A stretch of 64,000 nucleotides of DNA. It comes from Micromonospora sp. CB01531 (lineage in GTDB: Bacteria > Actinomycetota > Actinomycetes > Mycobacteriales > Micromonosporaceae). Both the position numbers and the translations under genes were made by a program. Positions 24,244 through 32,628 of this stretch are shown piece by piece (position 1 is the first letter of the stretch; each line of letters begins with the position of its first letter). The DNA is taken from NCBI RefSeq assembly GCF_001905095.1, contig NZ_LWLS01000072.1, positions 186,001-250,000 on the forward strand. Direction: 5' to 3'. The notes under the pieces are model-generated. The model was not told where the DNA came from, ran no database searches, and worked only from the letters and a program-made list of their open reading frames with translations.

Positions 24244-24525
24244 GTGCCCGAGACGAACCGCGTCCGGCCGAGTCACGACGCAGTGCTGCCGGACGACGTG
24301 ATCGACACGCTGCTGTGGCGGGTGGCGTACGACGTGGCCGCCGCTCACCAACCCGACGCGACGGGCGCCTGTGCCAGTCCGCTCTGCGTCGACCAGGGCG
24401 TGCCCTGCGCGCCACTGGTCTACGCCCGCCGGGCGATGCTGCTGGCCCGGGGCGGCGGCCGGCGGTACGCGACCCAGGAGGCGCCCGACCCGATGGCAAG
24501 CGACCGGCGGCGCGAGGCCGCCTGA
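24244..24525 (+). CDS. Small actinobacterial protein of unknown function
   Basis: A 93-residue protein with two close cysteines (GACASPLCVDQGVPCAP) that could bind metal or form disulfides. GTG 24244 is preceded by a purine-rich GAGGGGAAAGGG. I recognise no domain. Moderate confidence it is real, from the ribosome site and coding bias. Confidence 0.5.
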   Translation: MPETNRVRPSHDAVLPDDVIDTLLWRVAYDVAAAHQPDATGACASPLCVDQGVPCAPLVYARRAMLLARGGGRRYATQEAPDPMASDRRREAA

Positions 24526-24585
24526 CGACGGCGCGCCGGGGCGGAGGTTCTCCTCGCCCGCTACAGACCTGATGGCGTAAACGAT

Positions 24586-24780
24586 TCAGGCCCGGTCGTC
24601 GTGGGCTGAGTCGGGCACGCAGTCAGCTCGAAAGGGCTCGAGGCGGACAATCTCCCAGGCCGATCCAGCTACGTCATCAAGTTCGTAGCGCCGAGCAGGA
24701 GCCCGCCGTGCGGCGCCCGCCGCACCCGCCAGAATGTCCGGCTCGTCCGCCACGGCCCTCAGGCCTGCCGACAGGGGCAT
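24586..24780 (-). CDS. Possible small protein downstream of the sulfatase-like gene
   Basis: A 64-codon frame with reasonable coding bias (MPLSAGLRAVADEPDILAG at the start, acidic tail ending DSAHDDRA). It begins 12 bases after the sulfatase-like gene ends, but I see no ribosome-binding site. No recognised domain. Confidence 0.3.
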   Translation of the reverse strand: MPLSAGLRAVADEPDILAGAAGAARRAPARRYELDDVAGSAWEIVRLEPFRADCVPDSAHDDRA

Positions 24781-24792
24781 GGCGCGGCCGGC

Positions 24793-26604
24793 TCAGTGGG
24801 TCGGGCCGAAGGCGGCGAGGAACCGGTCCCGGAAGGCGTCCATCGGCCACACCGGGGCCTGAAGCCCGGGGCGTAGGCCGTCCTGCCAGCCCCAGCCGGC
24901 GATCCGGTCCAGCACCCTCGAGTCCTTCGCCACGATGGTGATCGGCACGTCCCGGCTGGCGTGCTCGCCGGTCACCGGTGCCGCCGGCTGGTGGTCGCCC
25001 AGGAACACCAGCACCAGGTCGTCCCCGCCATATGTCAGCACGTACGAGACAAGGGTGCGCAACGTGTACTCGATCGACTGCCGGTAGCCGGCGCGGATCG
25101 CGGCGCTGTCCCGCTGCACCGGGCCCTCGATCCTGGCCCGGTGGAAGATCGTGCCGTCGCCGACCGCCCCCCACGGCACCGGCTGGGGGATCGCCGACCA
25201 CGGCGAGTGGCTGGAGATCAGCGGGATCTCCGCCATCAGCGGGGCGTGCGGTTCCGCCCGCTCCAGCCGCTGAAAGGTGGCCAGGGCGTACTGGTCGGGC
25301 ATCGGCGCGTAGCTGAACCTCGGGCCGCGGTAGGCGAGCTTCTCGGCGTCGTAGTAGCGGTCGAACCCGAAGAACCTCCCCTCCGGCCACGGCTGGGTGG
25401 CGGCCGGCATCACCCCGACGGTCTGCCAGCCGGCCCGGCGGAACGCACCGTTCAGGGTCAGCCGGTCGCCGGCCAGCAGGTCCCGGTGGCGCTGGTCGTT
25501 GTCGATCCACAGCCCCGAGAGCAGGGTGTCGTGCGCCAGCCAACTGCCGCCGCCGAAGGTGGGCGAACGGAGGAAGCCGCTACGCGCGTCGTACCCGGCC
25601 GCCCGCAGCCGCCGGTAGCCGTCGTCGAGCACCGCGGCCACGCCCGGCGCGAGCCCGGGGGCCTCGACGGCGTCCCGGCCGTAGCTCTCCACGAACGCGA
25701 CCAGCACGTCCTTGCCCCGCAACCCGGTCAGCAGCCGGTCACCGGGGACGTCCCGGTACGCGTCGACGGACACCTCCCGGGCGAACGCGACGCGGTCCCG
25801 CAGCCCGGCGCGGATCTGCCCGGCGTGTGCCGCGACCAGCGCGGTCGCGTCCCGGCCGGCGACCGGTACGCCGGCGGCGAGCCGGACCCCGAACAGGGCG
25901 CAGCCCAGCCAGAGCACCGACAGCGCGGCGACGACCCGCACCGAGGTGGCCCGGTGCCGGACGGCGACCCGGGCCAGCCGTAGCACACCCCAGGCCACCA
26001 GGACCGGCAGGCCGACGGCGAGCAGCAGCGCCCCGGCCGCCGCGGCGACCGCGCCGGCCCGGCCGACCGAGTCGGCGAGGAAGCCGAAACCGTCGTCGAA
26101 CAGCGCCCAGTCGAGCAGCACGTCGAACGGCCGGCCCCGGGCCACGAAGAAGCCCATGTCCAGCAGCTTGAGCAGGCCGAGCAGCCCGAGTACCAGGCCG
26201 AGCAGCACCGCGAGCGGCCGGCGGGCCCGGGCCGGGAGGACGAGCAGCAGCCCTGCCGCGACCAGCCCCTCCAGCGGGATCCGCAGGAACGCGCCCGGCC
26301 CGAGCCGGTGCGGCTCGTCCGGTACGACCAGCGCCGCCACCACCAGCACCAGGGCGAGGCCGGTGCCGGCCCCGGCCAGGATCCGGCGTCCCCGCGACGC
26401 CGCCACCTCGCGTGGCGCGGTCGGCTCCTGCGGCGCGATCGCCCCGCCCGGCAACGTCGGCTCATCCGGCGTGCCGGCTTCGCCCGGCAACGTCGGCTCT
26501 TTCGGCGGGCCGGCCTCGCCGGATGAGGTCGCCGAGGTCGGGGTGCGGGGCGGCGGGACGGGCGGGCCCACGGCCAGCCGCCGCCGGGAGATGAGGGGTG
26601 ACAC
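24793..26604 (-). CDS. Sulfatase-fold membrane protein (LTA-synthase-like)
   Basis: A 603-residue protein. Residues 1-70 are a Pro/Glu-rich cytosolic region with a repeat. About five hydrophobic segments follow (75-235), then an extracellular alkaline-phosphatase/sulfatase-type domain. VAFVESYGRDA near 300, SPTFGGGSWLAHDTLLSG (nucleophile region), SSHSPWS and VFLGDHQP (metal site) are visible. LTA synthases and phosphoethanolamine transferases share this plan and move phospho-groups onto envelope polymers. The usual nucleophile Thr is not obvious; SPTFGGGS may supply it. It pairs with the CDP-alcohol phosphatidyltransferase upstream (27 bases apart), suggesting lipid or head-group chemistry in the same pathway. 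Confidence 0.78.
   Translation of the reverse strand: MSPLISRRRLAVGPPVPPPRTPTSATSSGEAGPPKEPTLPGEAGTPDEPTLPGGAIAPQEPTAPREVAASRGRRILAGAGTGLALVLVVAALVVPDEPHRLGPGAFLRIPLEGLVAAGLLLVLPARARRPLAVLLGLVLGLLGLLKLLDMGFFVARGRPFDVLLDWALFDDGFGFLADSVGRAGAVAAAAGALLLAVGLPVLVAWGVLRLARVAVRHRATSVRVVAALSVLWLGCALFGVRLAAGVPVAGRDATALVAAHAGQIRAGLRDRVAFAREVSVDAYRDVPGDRLLTGLRGKDVLVAFVESYGRDAVEAPGLAPGVAAVLDDGYRRLRAAGYDARSGFLRSPTFGGGSWLAHDTLLSGLWIDNDQRHRDLLAGDRLTLNGAFRRAGWQTVGVMPAATQPWPEGRFFGFDRYYDAEKLAYRGPRFSYAPMPDQYALATFQRLERAEPHAPLMAEIPLISSHSPWSAIPQPVPWGAVGDGTIFHRARIEGPVQRDSAAIRAGYRQSIEYTLRTLVSYVLTYGGDDLVLVFLGDHQPAAPVTGEHASRDVPITIVAKDSRVLDRIAGWGWQDGLRPGLQAPVWPMDAFRDRFLAAFGPTH
26446..26500 (-). repeat. 36-base repeat in the 5' coding region of the sulfatase-like gene
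   Basis: GCCCGGCAACGTCGGCTC occurs at 26446-26463 and again at 26482-26499, a 36-base period. It encodes two copies of a 12-residue unit around DEPTLPGEAGTP and KEPTLPGEAG. The unit number could vary by slippage. Confidence 0.6.
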
Positions 26605-26631
26605 GCCACGTCCTTCCCTGCGGGGATGCGC

Positions 26632-27465
26632 TCAGACCGGCTGGCGAGCGGCGATCCGGGCGGGAACGGGCGGCCGCGCGGGGCGACTGCCCGGCGCGGC
26701 CGGACCGACCGCGTCGAGGGGGACGGCCGAGGCCGGCCGAATCGCAGCCAGTGCCGCGACAGGAGCGGTGGCGCGGGCCGGGCGGTGCCGCCACAGCCAG
26801 GCCACGTCATGGCCGAACGACTCGACCAGCAGGGCCAGCGCGCCGGCGACCAGCGCGGCGGTCGCCACCGGTGGCAGCAGGTGGCTCGCCGCGACCGCCA
26901 GCACCACGCCCTGCGCCGCCGCGACGACCTTGCGCCAGTACCGGGGCGGCAGCGTGCCGCGCATCCAGGGCAGCAGCCAGCTCGCCGCGACGAAGGCGTA
27001 CCGCATGCCGCCGATGGCGAGCACCCAGCCGCCGACGGACGGCGCCAGGTGGGCGCTGAGCACGAGGATCAGGAACGCGTCGACCTCCATGTCGAACCGC
27101 GCGCCCAGCGCGCTGGCCGTGCCGGTACGCCGGGCCACCGCGCCGTCGACCGCGTCCAGCGCCAGCGCCACGGCGGTGAGCGGGACCAGCACCGCCGCCG
27201 GTGCCGGCCCGGCCCCGCCCGGCACCACCAGGGCCAGCACCCCGCCGACCAGCAGCGCCCGGGTCAGGGTCACCCGGTCGGCCGGGCCGAGCCGCTCCGC
27301 GCCGCTCGCGCGCAGGCCGCGCCACAGCAGGCCGCAGAGCACCCCGCCGTACGCCAGACCGGCGAGCCAGCCCGGCACGCCGAGCCCCACCGTGCCGGCG
27401 AGCCCGGACAGCAGAACGAACTGGACGATCAGCCCGACCAGTGGGCCGTTTCGAACCGTGGACAC
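26632..27465 (-). CDS. CDP-alcohol phosphatidyltransferase family protein
   Basis: A 277-residue membrane protein with about six hydrophobic segments. The signature D-G-x2-A-R-x8-G-x3-D-x3-D is intact (DAVDGAVARRTGTASALGARF then MEVD). Members transfer a CDP-activated alcohol or lipid group. The acceptor here is unknown. The final 50 residues are Pro/Ala-rich and probably disordered. It diverges from the BchC-like dehydrogenase (93-base spacer) and lies directly upstream of the sulfatase-like gene on the same strand. Confidence 0.87.
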   Translation of the reverse strand: MSTVRNGPLVGLIVQFVLLSGLAGTVGLGVPGWLAGLAYGGVLCGLLWRGLRASGAERLGPADRVTLTRALLVGGVLALVVPGGAGPAPAAVLVPLTAVALALDAVDGAVARRTGTASALGARFDMEVDAFLILVLSAHLAPSVGGWVLAIGGMRYAFVAASWLLPWMRGTLPPRYWRKVVAAAQGVVLAVAASHLLPPVATAALVAGALALLVESFGHDVAWLWRHRPARATAPVAALAAIRPASAVPLDAVGPAAPGSRPARPPVPARIAARQPV

Positions 27466-27558
27466 CCTGCCTCCGTGTCTATGATCGGCAACCCCTGTCC
27501 ATCAACACGGGCAATCCGGCCGACCGGTTCGGTCCGGATGCGGAGCAGAGGAGAATCG

Positions 27559-28536
27559 GTGACCCGGCAAGCCCGCGCCTTCTGGCTCCGCGCCCCCGGC
27601 GAGGGTGAAGTGCGCCCGGTCGAACTCCCCCCGCCCGGCCCCGACGAGGTGCTGGTCCGCACCCTCTTCTCCGGTGTCAGCAGGGGCACCGAGACCCTGG
27701 TCTTCACCGGCCGGGTCCCCGCCGACCAGTACGCCAGCATGCGCGCCCCGTTCCAGGAGGGCGACTTCCCGGCCCCGGTGAAGTACGGCTACCTGAGCGT
27801 CGGCACGGTCGAGGAGGGCCCGGACACGCTGCGCGGGCGGACCGTCTTCTGCCTGCACCCCCACCAGACCGGGTACGTGGTGCCGGCCGACGCGGTGGTA
27901 GCCGTACCCGAAAACGTGCCGGCGGCCCGGGCGGTGCTGGCCGGCACGGTGGAGACCGCCGTGAACGCGCTCTGGGACGCCGCGCCGCTGGTCGGCGACC
28001 GGGTGACCGTGATCGGCGCGGGCATGGTCGGCTGCTGCGTGGCCGCCCTGCTGGCCCGGTTCCCCGGCGTACGCACCGAGCTGGTGGACGCGGACCCGGC
28101 GCGGGCCGAGGTGGCCGCCGCGCTCGGGGTCGACTTCGCCCTCCCCGCCGACGCGGCCGGCGACCGGGACCTGGTGGTGCACGCCAGCGCCACCGCCGCT
28201 GGACTGCAACGCGCGCTCGACCTGCTCCGCCCGGAGCGCAGCGTGCTCGAACTGAGCTGGTACGGCGACCGCCAGGTCACCCTGGCCCTGGGCGGCGCGT
28301 TCCACTCGAAGCGGCTGGGCGTGCGCAGCAGCCAGGTCGGCACGGTGTCGCCCCGGCGGGCCGACCGCGGCTACGCCGACCGGCTGGCGCTGGCCTTGGA
28401 ACTGCTCGCCGACCCGGTGTTCGACGCGTTGCTCACCGGCCGGTCCCGCTTCGCCGACCTGCCCGACGTGCTGGACCGGCTCGCCTCGGGCCGGCTGCCC
28501 GCGCTCTGCCACCTCATCACCTACGACGAGGAGTGA
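27559..28536 (+). CDS. BchC-like medium-chain dehydrogenase
   Basis: A 325-residue medium-chain dehydrogenase/reductase. The N-terminal GroES-like domain has FSGVSRGTETLVF, where a Ser replaces the zinc-binding Cys of alcohol dehydrogenases; structural-zinc cysteines are also missing. The Rossmann motif is VIGAGMVGCCVAAL. The GGAFHSKRLGVRSSQVG element resembles the BchC bacteriochlorophyllide dehydrogenase group, so it likely oxidises a hydroxyl without zinc. GTG 27559 follows GAGGAGA. First gene of a seven-gene run with PTPS-like, GT4, methyltransferase, flippase, RibA and RibD genes. Confidence 0.8.
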   Translation: MTRQARAFWLRAPGEGEVRPVELPPPGPDEVLVRTLFSGVSRGTETLVFTGRVPADQYASMRAPFQEGDFPAPVKYGYLSVGTVEEGPDTLRGRTVFCLHPHQTGYVVPADAVVAVPENVPAARAVLAGTVETAVNALWDAAPLVGDRVTVIGAGMVGCCVAALLARFPGVRTELVDADPARAEVAAALGVDFALPADAAGDRDLVVHASATAAGLQRALDLLRPERSVLELSWYGDRQVTLALGGAFHSKRLGVRSSQVGTVSPRRADRGYADRLALALELLADPVFDALLTGRSRFADLPDVLDRLASGRLPALCHLITYDEE

Positions 28537-28539
28537 TCC

Positions 28540-28938
28540 GTGTTCAGCGTGACCGTCCGGGACCACATGATGGTCGCCCACAGCTTCCGGGGTGAGGTGT
28601 TCGGCCCGGCCCAGCGGCTGCACGGCGCCACCTTCGTCGTCGACGCCACCTTCCGCCGGGCGGAGCTCGACGCCGACGGGATCGTGGTCGACATCGGCCT
28701 GGCCACCGAGCAGCTCAAGGCCGTGCTCGGCGAGCTGACCTACCGCAATCTGGACGACGAGCCGGCCTTCGCGGGGATGAACACCACCACCGAGGTGCTG
28801 GCCCGCACGGTCACCGACCGGCTCGCCGAGGCCGTGCACGCCGGCCGCCTCGGCGCGGGCGCCCGCGGCATCGCCGGGATCACCGTCACCCTGCACGAGT
28901 CGCACGTCGCCTGGGCCAGCTACGAGCGGTCACTGTAG
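28540..28938 (+). CDS. PTPS/QueD-fold protein lacking catalytic residues
   Basis: A 132-residue T-fold protein of the 6-pyruvoyl-tetrahydropterin synthase / QueD family. It keeps VAHSFRGE, RLHG and MNTTTEVLA, and the C-terminal Glu (LHESHVAW). The family zinc motif HGH is HGA here, so one ligand His is lost. The usual LDHrnL catalytic Asp-His is LTYRNL. I see no catalytic Cys at all. It may bind a pterin or pyrimidine, or catalyse a different step. It starts 4 bases after the dehydrogenase stop. Adjacent RibA and RibD genes support a GTP-derived substrate. Confidence 0.8.
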   Translation: MFSVTVRDHMMVAHSFRGEVFGPAQRLHGATFVVDATFRRAELDADGIVVDIGLATEQLKAVLGELTYRNLDDEPAFAGMNTTTEVLARTVTDRLAEAVHAGRLGAGARGIAGITVTLHESHVAWASYERSL

Positions 28939-28942
28939 CCGG

Positions 28943-29977
28943 ATGAGGGTCGTCCACGTGGTGCTGCCGGGCGACATCGACGACCCGGCCACCCCCAGCG
29001 GCGGCAACACGTACGACCGGCGAGCATGCCACGGCCTGACCGCCCTCGGCTGGGCGGTGCGGGAGCACCCGGTGCCCGGCGGCTGGCCGCGCCCCGGCCC
29101 GGGGGAGCGGGCCGCCCTCGCCGGGGTGCTCGCGGGGCTGCCCGACGGCGCGCTCGTCCTGCTCGACGGGCTGGTCGCGTCCGTGGTACCCGAGGTGCTG
29201 GCACCGCACGCCATACGGCTGCGCCTGGTGGTGCTGGTGCACCTGCCGCTGGAGGACGAGGCCGAGGCGTGGACCCTGGCGCTGGCCGCCGGCGTGGTCA
29301 CCACCAGCGAGTGGACCCGCCGCCGGCTGCTCGACCGGTACGCGCTGCCCGCCGGCCGGGTGTGGTCCGCCCCGCCCGGCGTGGACCCGGCGCCGGTCGC
29401 CCCCGGCTCACCGGCCGGCGGCCGGCTGCTCTGCGTCGCGGCGGTCACCCCGGTCAAGGGGCATGACGTGCTCGCCGCCGCCCTGGCCACGCTCGCCGAC
29501 GTGCCCTGGACCTGCGTCTGCGTCGGCGCGCTCACCCGGGATCCCGGCTTCGTCGACCGGCTGCGGCGGCAGCTCACCGACGCCGGCCTGGCCGACCGGG
29601 TCCGGCTGCCGGGGCCGTGCACGGGCGCCGCGCTGGACGCCGCGTACGCCGCCGCCGACCTGTTGGTCCTGCCGTCCCGGCAGGAGACGTACGGGATGGC
29701 GGTCACCGAGGCCCTCGCGCGGGGCGTACCGGTGCTGGGCAGCGCGACCGGCGGGCTGCCGGAGGCGCTCGGGCGCGCCCCGGACGGCGCCCGGCCCGGC
29801 CTGCTCGTACCTCCCGACGACCCCGCGGCGCTGGCCGCAGCGCTGCGCGGCTGGCTCACCGGGCCGGACCTGCGGACCCGGCTGCGTGGCGCGGCCCGGC
29901 GCCGGCGGGACACCCTCAGCGGCTGGACGGTCACCGCGGACCGGCTGGCGACGGCCCTGACGGAGGCGACGGCATGA
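28943..29977 (+). CDS. GT4-family glycosyltransferase
   Basis: A 344-residue GT-B fold transferase. The N-terminal domain has a PSGGNTYDRR start. The C-terminal nucleotide-sugar domain has LLCVAAVTPVKGHDVL, LPGPCTGAALDAAYAAADLL and the donor-binding PSRQETYGMAVTEALARG (E-x7-E). It probably transfers a hexose from a nucleotide sugar to the product of the cluster. It begins 4 bases after the PTPS-like gene and overlaps the methyltransferase start by 4 bases. Confidence 0.87.
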   Translation: MRVVHVVLPGDIDDPATPSGGNTYDRRACHGLTALGWAVREHPVPGGWPRPGPGERAALAGVLAGLPDGALVLLDGLVASVVPEVLAPHAIRLRLVVLVHLPLEDEAEAWTLALAAGVVTTSEWTRRRLLDRYALPAGRVWSAPPGVDPAPVAPGSPAGGRLLCVAAVTPVKGHDVLAAALATLADVPWTCVCVGALTRDPGFVDRLRRQLTDAGLADRVRLPGPCTGAALDAAYAAADLLVLPSRQETYGMAVTEALARGVPVLGSATGGLPEALGRAPDGARPGLLVPPDDPAALAAALRGWLTGPDLRTRLRGAARRRRDTLSGWTVTADRLATALTEATA

Positions 29978-30786
29978 CCACCCTGCTCCCACCCGACTTC
30001 GCCGACTGGCTGCGGCTGCGCGAGCCCGCCGACGCGGCGGCCCGCTCGGCCGAGCTGGTCGACGCGGTCCGCCACCGGCTGCCGGCCCACCGCCCGGTGG
30101 TCGTGCACGACCTGGGCAGCGGCACCGGCTCGATGGCCCGCTGGCTCGCGCCCCGGCTGCCCGGACCGCAGCACTGGGTGCTGCACGAGCGGGACGCCGA
30201 CCTGCGGGCGCTCGCCGCCGCCGAGCTGGTGCACATGGCCGCCGATGGCAGCCCGGTCACCGTGGAGACCTGCGGCTCCGACATCACCCGGTTGCGGGCC
30301 GCCGACCTCGCCGACGCCCACCTGGTCACCGCGTCGGCGCTGCTGGACATGCTCACCGCCGAGGAGATCGAGCAGATCGTGGCCGCCTGCGCCGGCCACC
30401 CCACCCTCTTCGCGATCTCCGTGCTCGGCCGGGTCGAGTTCAGCCCGGCCGACCCGCTCGACGCCAGGCTCGCCGCCGCGTTCAACGCCCACCAGCGCCG
30501 CACCGTCAACGGGCGGGCCCTGCTCGGGCCGGACGCGGTGGACGCCACCGTGGCGGCCTTCCGCCGCCGGGAGGTCGGCGTGCTTGTCCGCGCCAGCCCG
30601 TGGCGGCTCGGCCCCGACCAGGCGGCGCTGACCGCCGAGTGGCTGGTCGGCTGGCTCGACGCGGCCGTGGCGGAGCGGCCGGAGCTGGCCGGCGCGGTCG
30701 GGGCGTACCGGGACCGGCGGCTGGCCGAGGCGGCGGCCGGCCGGCTGCGGGTGGTGCTGCACCACGCCGACCTGCTGGCCGGGTGA
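29974..30786 (+). CDS. Class I SAM-dependent methyltransferase
   Basis: A 270-residue methyltransferase. Motif I is VVHDLGSGTGSMARW (residues about 39-54), and DIT...ADAHLVTASALLDMLT forms the later SAM-site and catalytic region. The N-terminal helical part is short and the acceptor is unknown. ATGA overlap with the GT4 gene. Expected to methylate the glycosylated or heterocyclic intermediate of this cluster. Confidence 0.83.
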   Translation: MTTLLPPDFADWLRLREPADAAARSAELVDAVRHRLPAHRPVVVHDLGSGTGSMARWLAPRLPGPQHWVLHERDADLRALAAAELVHMAADGSPVTVETCGSDITRLRAADLADAHLVTASALLDMLTAEEIEQIVAACAGHPTLFAISVLGRVEFSPADPLDARLAAAFNAHQRRTVNGRALLGPDAVDATVAAFRRREVGVLVRASPWRLGPDQAALTAEWLVGWLDAAVAERPELAGAVGAYRDRRLAEAAAGRLRVVLHHADLLAG

Positions 30787-30836
30787 ACCGCGCGACCCTG
30801 CGGCACGTGACAACAGGTAGATCAAGGGAGGGCCGG

Positions 30837-31904
30837 TTGTCACATGCCACCACCGTCGCGCCCACCCAGGCGCTAGCGGACCCTCCCTCCGGCCACTCCG
30901 GCTCGGCGGGTCTGACGCCACGCCGCGACCCGGAGCAGCCGGTCGCCCGCCCCGTCCCGGCCGGCCCGATCCCGCCGGCCCGGTCGCCCTGGCCGTGGGT
31001 CTGGACGCTCGGCGGGCTCGGGGTGCTCGCCGTCCTGGTCTGGTCGGTGGGTACCGGCCCGTTCCTGGCCGGGCTGCGGCTGATCGACGCGCCGGCCCTC
31101 GCCGCCGCGTCCGCCGTCGGGGCGGTCACCACGGTCTGCTGCGCCTGGCGCTGGTCGCTGGTCGCCGGCGGGCTGGGTATCCGGCTGCCGCTGCCCGTCG
31201 CCGTGGCCCACTGCTACCGGGCGGTCTTCCTCAACTCCACGCTGCCGGGCGGGGTGCTCGGTGACGTGCATCGGGCGGTCCGGCACGGCCGCGACGCCGG
31301 GGATGTGCTTCGGGGCGTCCGGGCGGTGGTCTGGGAGCGTACCGCCGGGCAGGTGGTGCAGCTGGTCATCGCGGTGGCCGTGCTGGCCGTGCTGCCCTCC
31401 CCGGTCCGGCCGTACCTGCCGGCGGTGGTGGCCGGGCTGGTCGCCGCCGGGCTGGGACTGGTGCTGCTGGCCCGGGCGGTGCCCCGCTCCGGCGCGTCCC
31501 GGTGGGCCCGGGCGGCGCGTACCGCGGTGGCGGACGTCCGGGCCGGGTTGCTCGCCCGGCGGACCTGGCTCGGCGTGGTGCTGGCCTCCGTCGTGGTGGT
31601 CGCCGGCCACCTGGCCACCTTCCTGATCGCGGCGCGCACCGCCGGCGCCGACGCGCCGCTGTCCCGGCTGCTGCCGCTGACCCTGCTGGCCCTGCTCGCC
31701 ATGGGGGTGCCGGCGAACGTGGCCGGTTTCGGGCCGCGCGAGGGGGTGGCGGCCTGGGCGTTCGCCGCCGCCGGGCTCACCGCCGCCCAGGGCGTCGCGA
31801 CCGCCACGGTGTACGGGGCGCTGGTCCTGGTCGCCAGCCTGCCCGGCGCGGCGGTGCTGCTGGTGCGCCGGTTCCCTTCGCGGGTGTCCGGCGACTGTCG
31901 GTGA
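30837..31904 (+). CDS. LPG-synthase TM-region-type membrane protein (flippase-like)
   Basis: A 355-residue polytopic protein of the UPF0104 / lysylphosphatidylglycerol synthase membrane-domain family. About eight hydrophobic segments follow a 55-residue Pro-rich N-terminus. CYRAVFLNSTLPGGVLGDVHR and GVPANVAGFGPREGVAAWAF are family landmarks. Members are linked to lipid-linked substrate transfer or export; the cytosolic aminoacyl-transfer domain is absent. I chose TTG 30837, since GGGAGGG lies 4 bases before it; GTG codons at 30783 and 30807 are alternatives. Its place in the run suggests it handles the lipid-linked or exported product. Confidence 0.8.
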   Translation: MSHATTVAPTQALADPPSGHSGSAGLTPRRDPEQPVARPVPAGPIPPARSPWPWVWTLGGLGVLAVLVWSVGTGPFLAGLRLIDAPALAAASAVGAVTTVCCAWRWSLVAGGLGIRLPLPVAVAHCYRAVFLNSTLPGGVLGDVHRAVRHGRDAGDVLRGVRAVVWERTAGQVVQLVIAVAVLAVLPSPVRPYLPAVVAGLVAAGLGLVLLARAVPRSGASRWARAARTAVADVRAGLLARRTWLGVVLASVVVVAGHLATFLIAARTAGADAPLSRLLPLTLLALLAMGVPANVAGFGPREGVAAWAFAAAGLTAAQGVATATVYGALVLVASLPGAAVLLVRRFPSRVSGDCR

Positions 31905-31974
31905 TCCCGCCTACGGTGAGGGTGCGAGGTGTGCGTTGCCGGCGCGTCCGGCGGCCCCGGACGAAGGAGAGCGG

Positions 31975-32628
31975 ATGGACGAAGCGCTGCCCACGGCGAC
32001 GGTCCGGACCCAGGTCACGGTCCCGCTGCGGTTCCCCGACGGGTACGTGACGGCCGCCCGGGTCTACTCCTTTCACGGCCTGGTGGACGGCCGCGAGCAC
32101 CTCGCCTTCGGGCTCGGCGACCGGGCGGGGGCCGGGGACGGGGCCGCCCTGGACGCGTCCCCGCCGCTGGTGCGCCCGCACAGCGAGTGCCTCACTGGGG
32201 ACGTGTTCGGCAGCCAGCGCTGCGACTGCGGGCCGCAGCTGCGGGAGGCGGTCGAGCGGATCGCCGGGGCCGGCGGCTACCTGCTCTACCTGCGCCAGGA
32301 GGGCCGGGGCATCGGTCTGTACGCCAAGCTCGACGCGTACGCCCTTCAGGACGGGGGCCTCGACACGTATGAGGCTAACGTGGCGCTGGGCCGGGGCGCC
32401 GACGAGCGCGACTACACGGTGGCCGCGCAGATGCTCGCCGCGCTGGGCGTGACCCGGGTGGACCTGCTCAGCAACAACCCGGACAAGGCGGCCCAGCTCG
32501 ACCGGCTGGGCGTGACGGTGGTCGACCGGGTGCCGACCGGGGTGCACCTTTCCCCGGCGAACGCCAGCTACCTGGCGGCGAAGGCGAGCCGCGCCGACCA
32601 TGCCCTCGACCTGCCGTTCGTGCCGTGA
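31975..32628 (+). CDS. ribA: GTP cyclohydrolase II
   Basis: A 217-residue enzyme opening the imidazole ring of GTP to give 2,5-diamino-6-ribosylamino-pyrimidinone phosphate, formate and pyrophosphate. The zinc site is HSECLTGDVFGSQRCDCG with three cysteines. The active-site stretch is RQEGRGIGLYAKLDAYALQ, then DTYEANVALGRGADERDY and LLSNNPDKAAQL. No DHBP synthase (RibB) domain is attached, so it is not the usual actinobacterial RibBA. ATG 31975 follows GAAGGAG. Overlaps the RibD-type gene by 4 bases. Probably a dedicated paralogue for this pathway, not the housekeeping copy. Confidence 0.92.
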   Translation: MDEALPTATVRTQVTVPLRFPDGYVTAARVYSFHGLVDGREHLAFGLGDRAGAGDGAALDASPPLVRPHSECLTGDVFGSQRCDCGPQLREAVERIAGAGGYLLYLRQEGRGIGLYAKLDAYALQDGGLDTYEANVALGRGADERDYTVAAQMLAALGVTRVDLLSNNPDKAAQLDRLGVTVVDRVPTGVHLSPANASYLAAKASRADHALDLPFVP

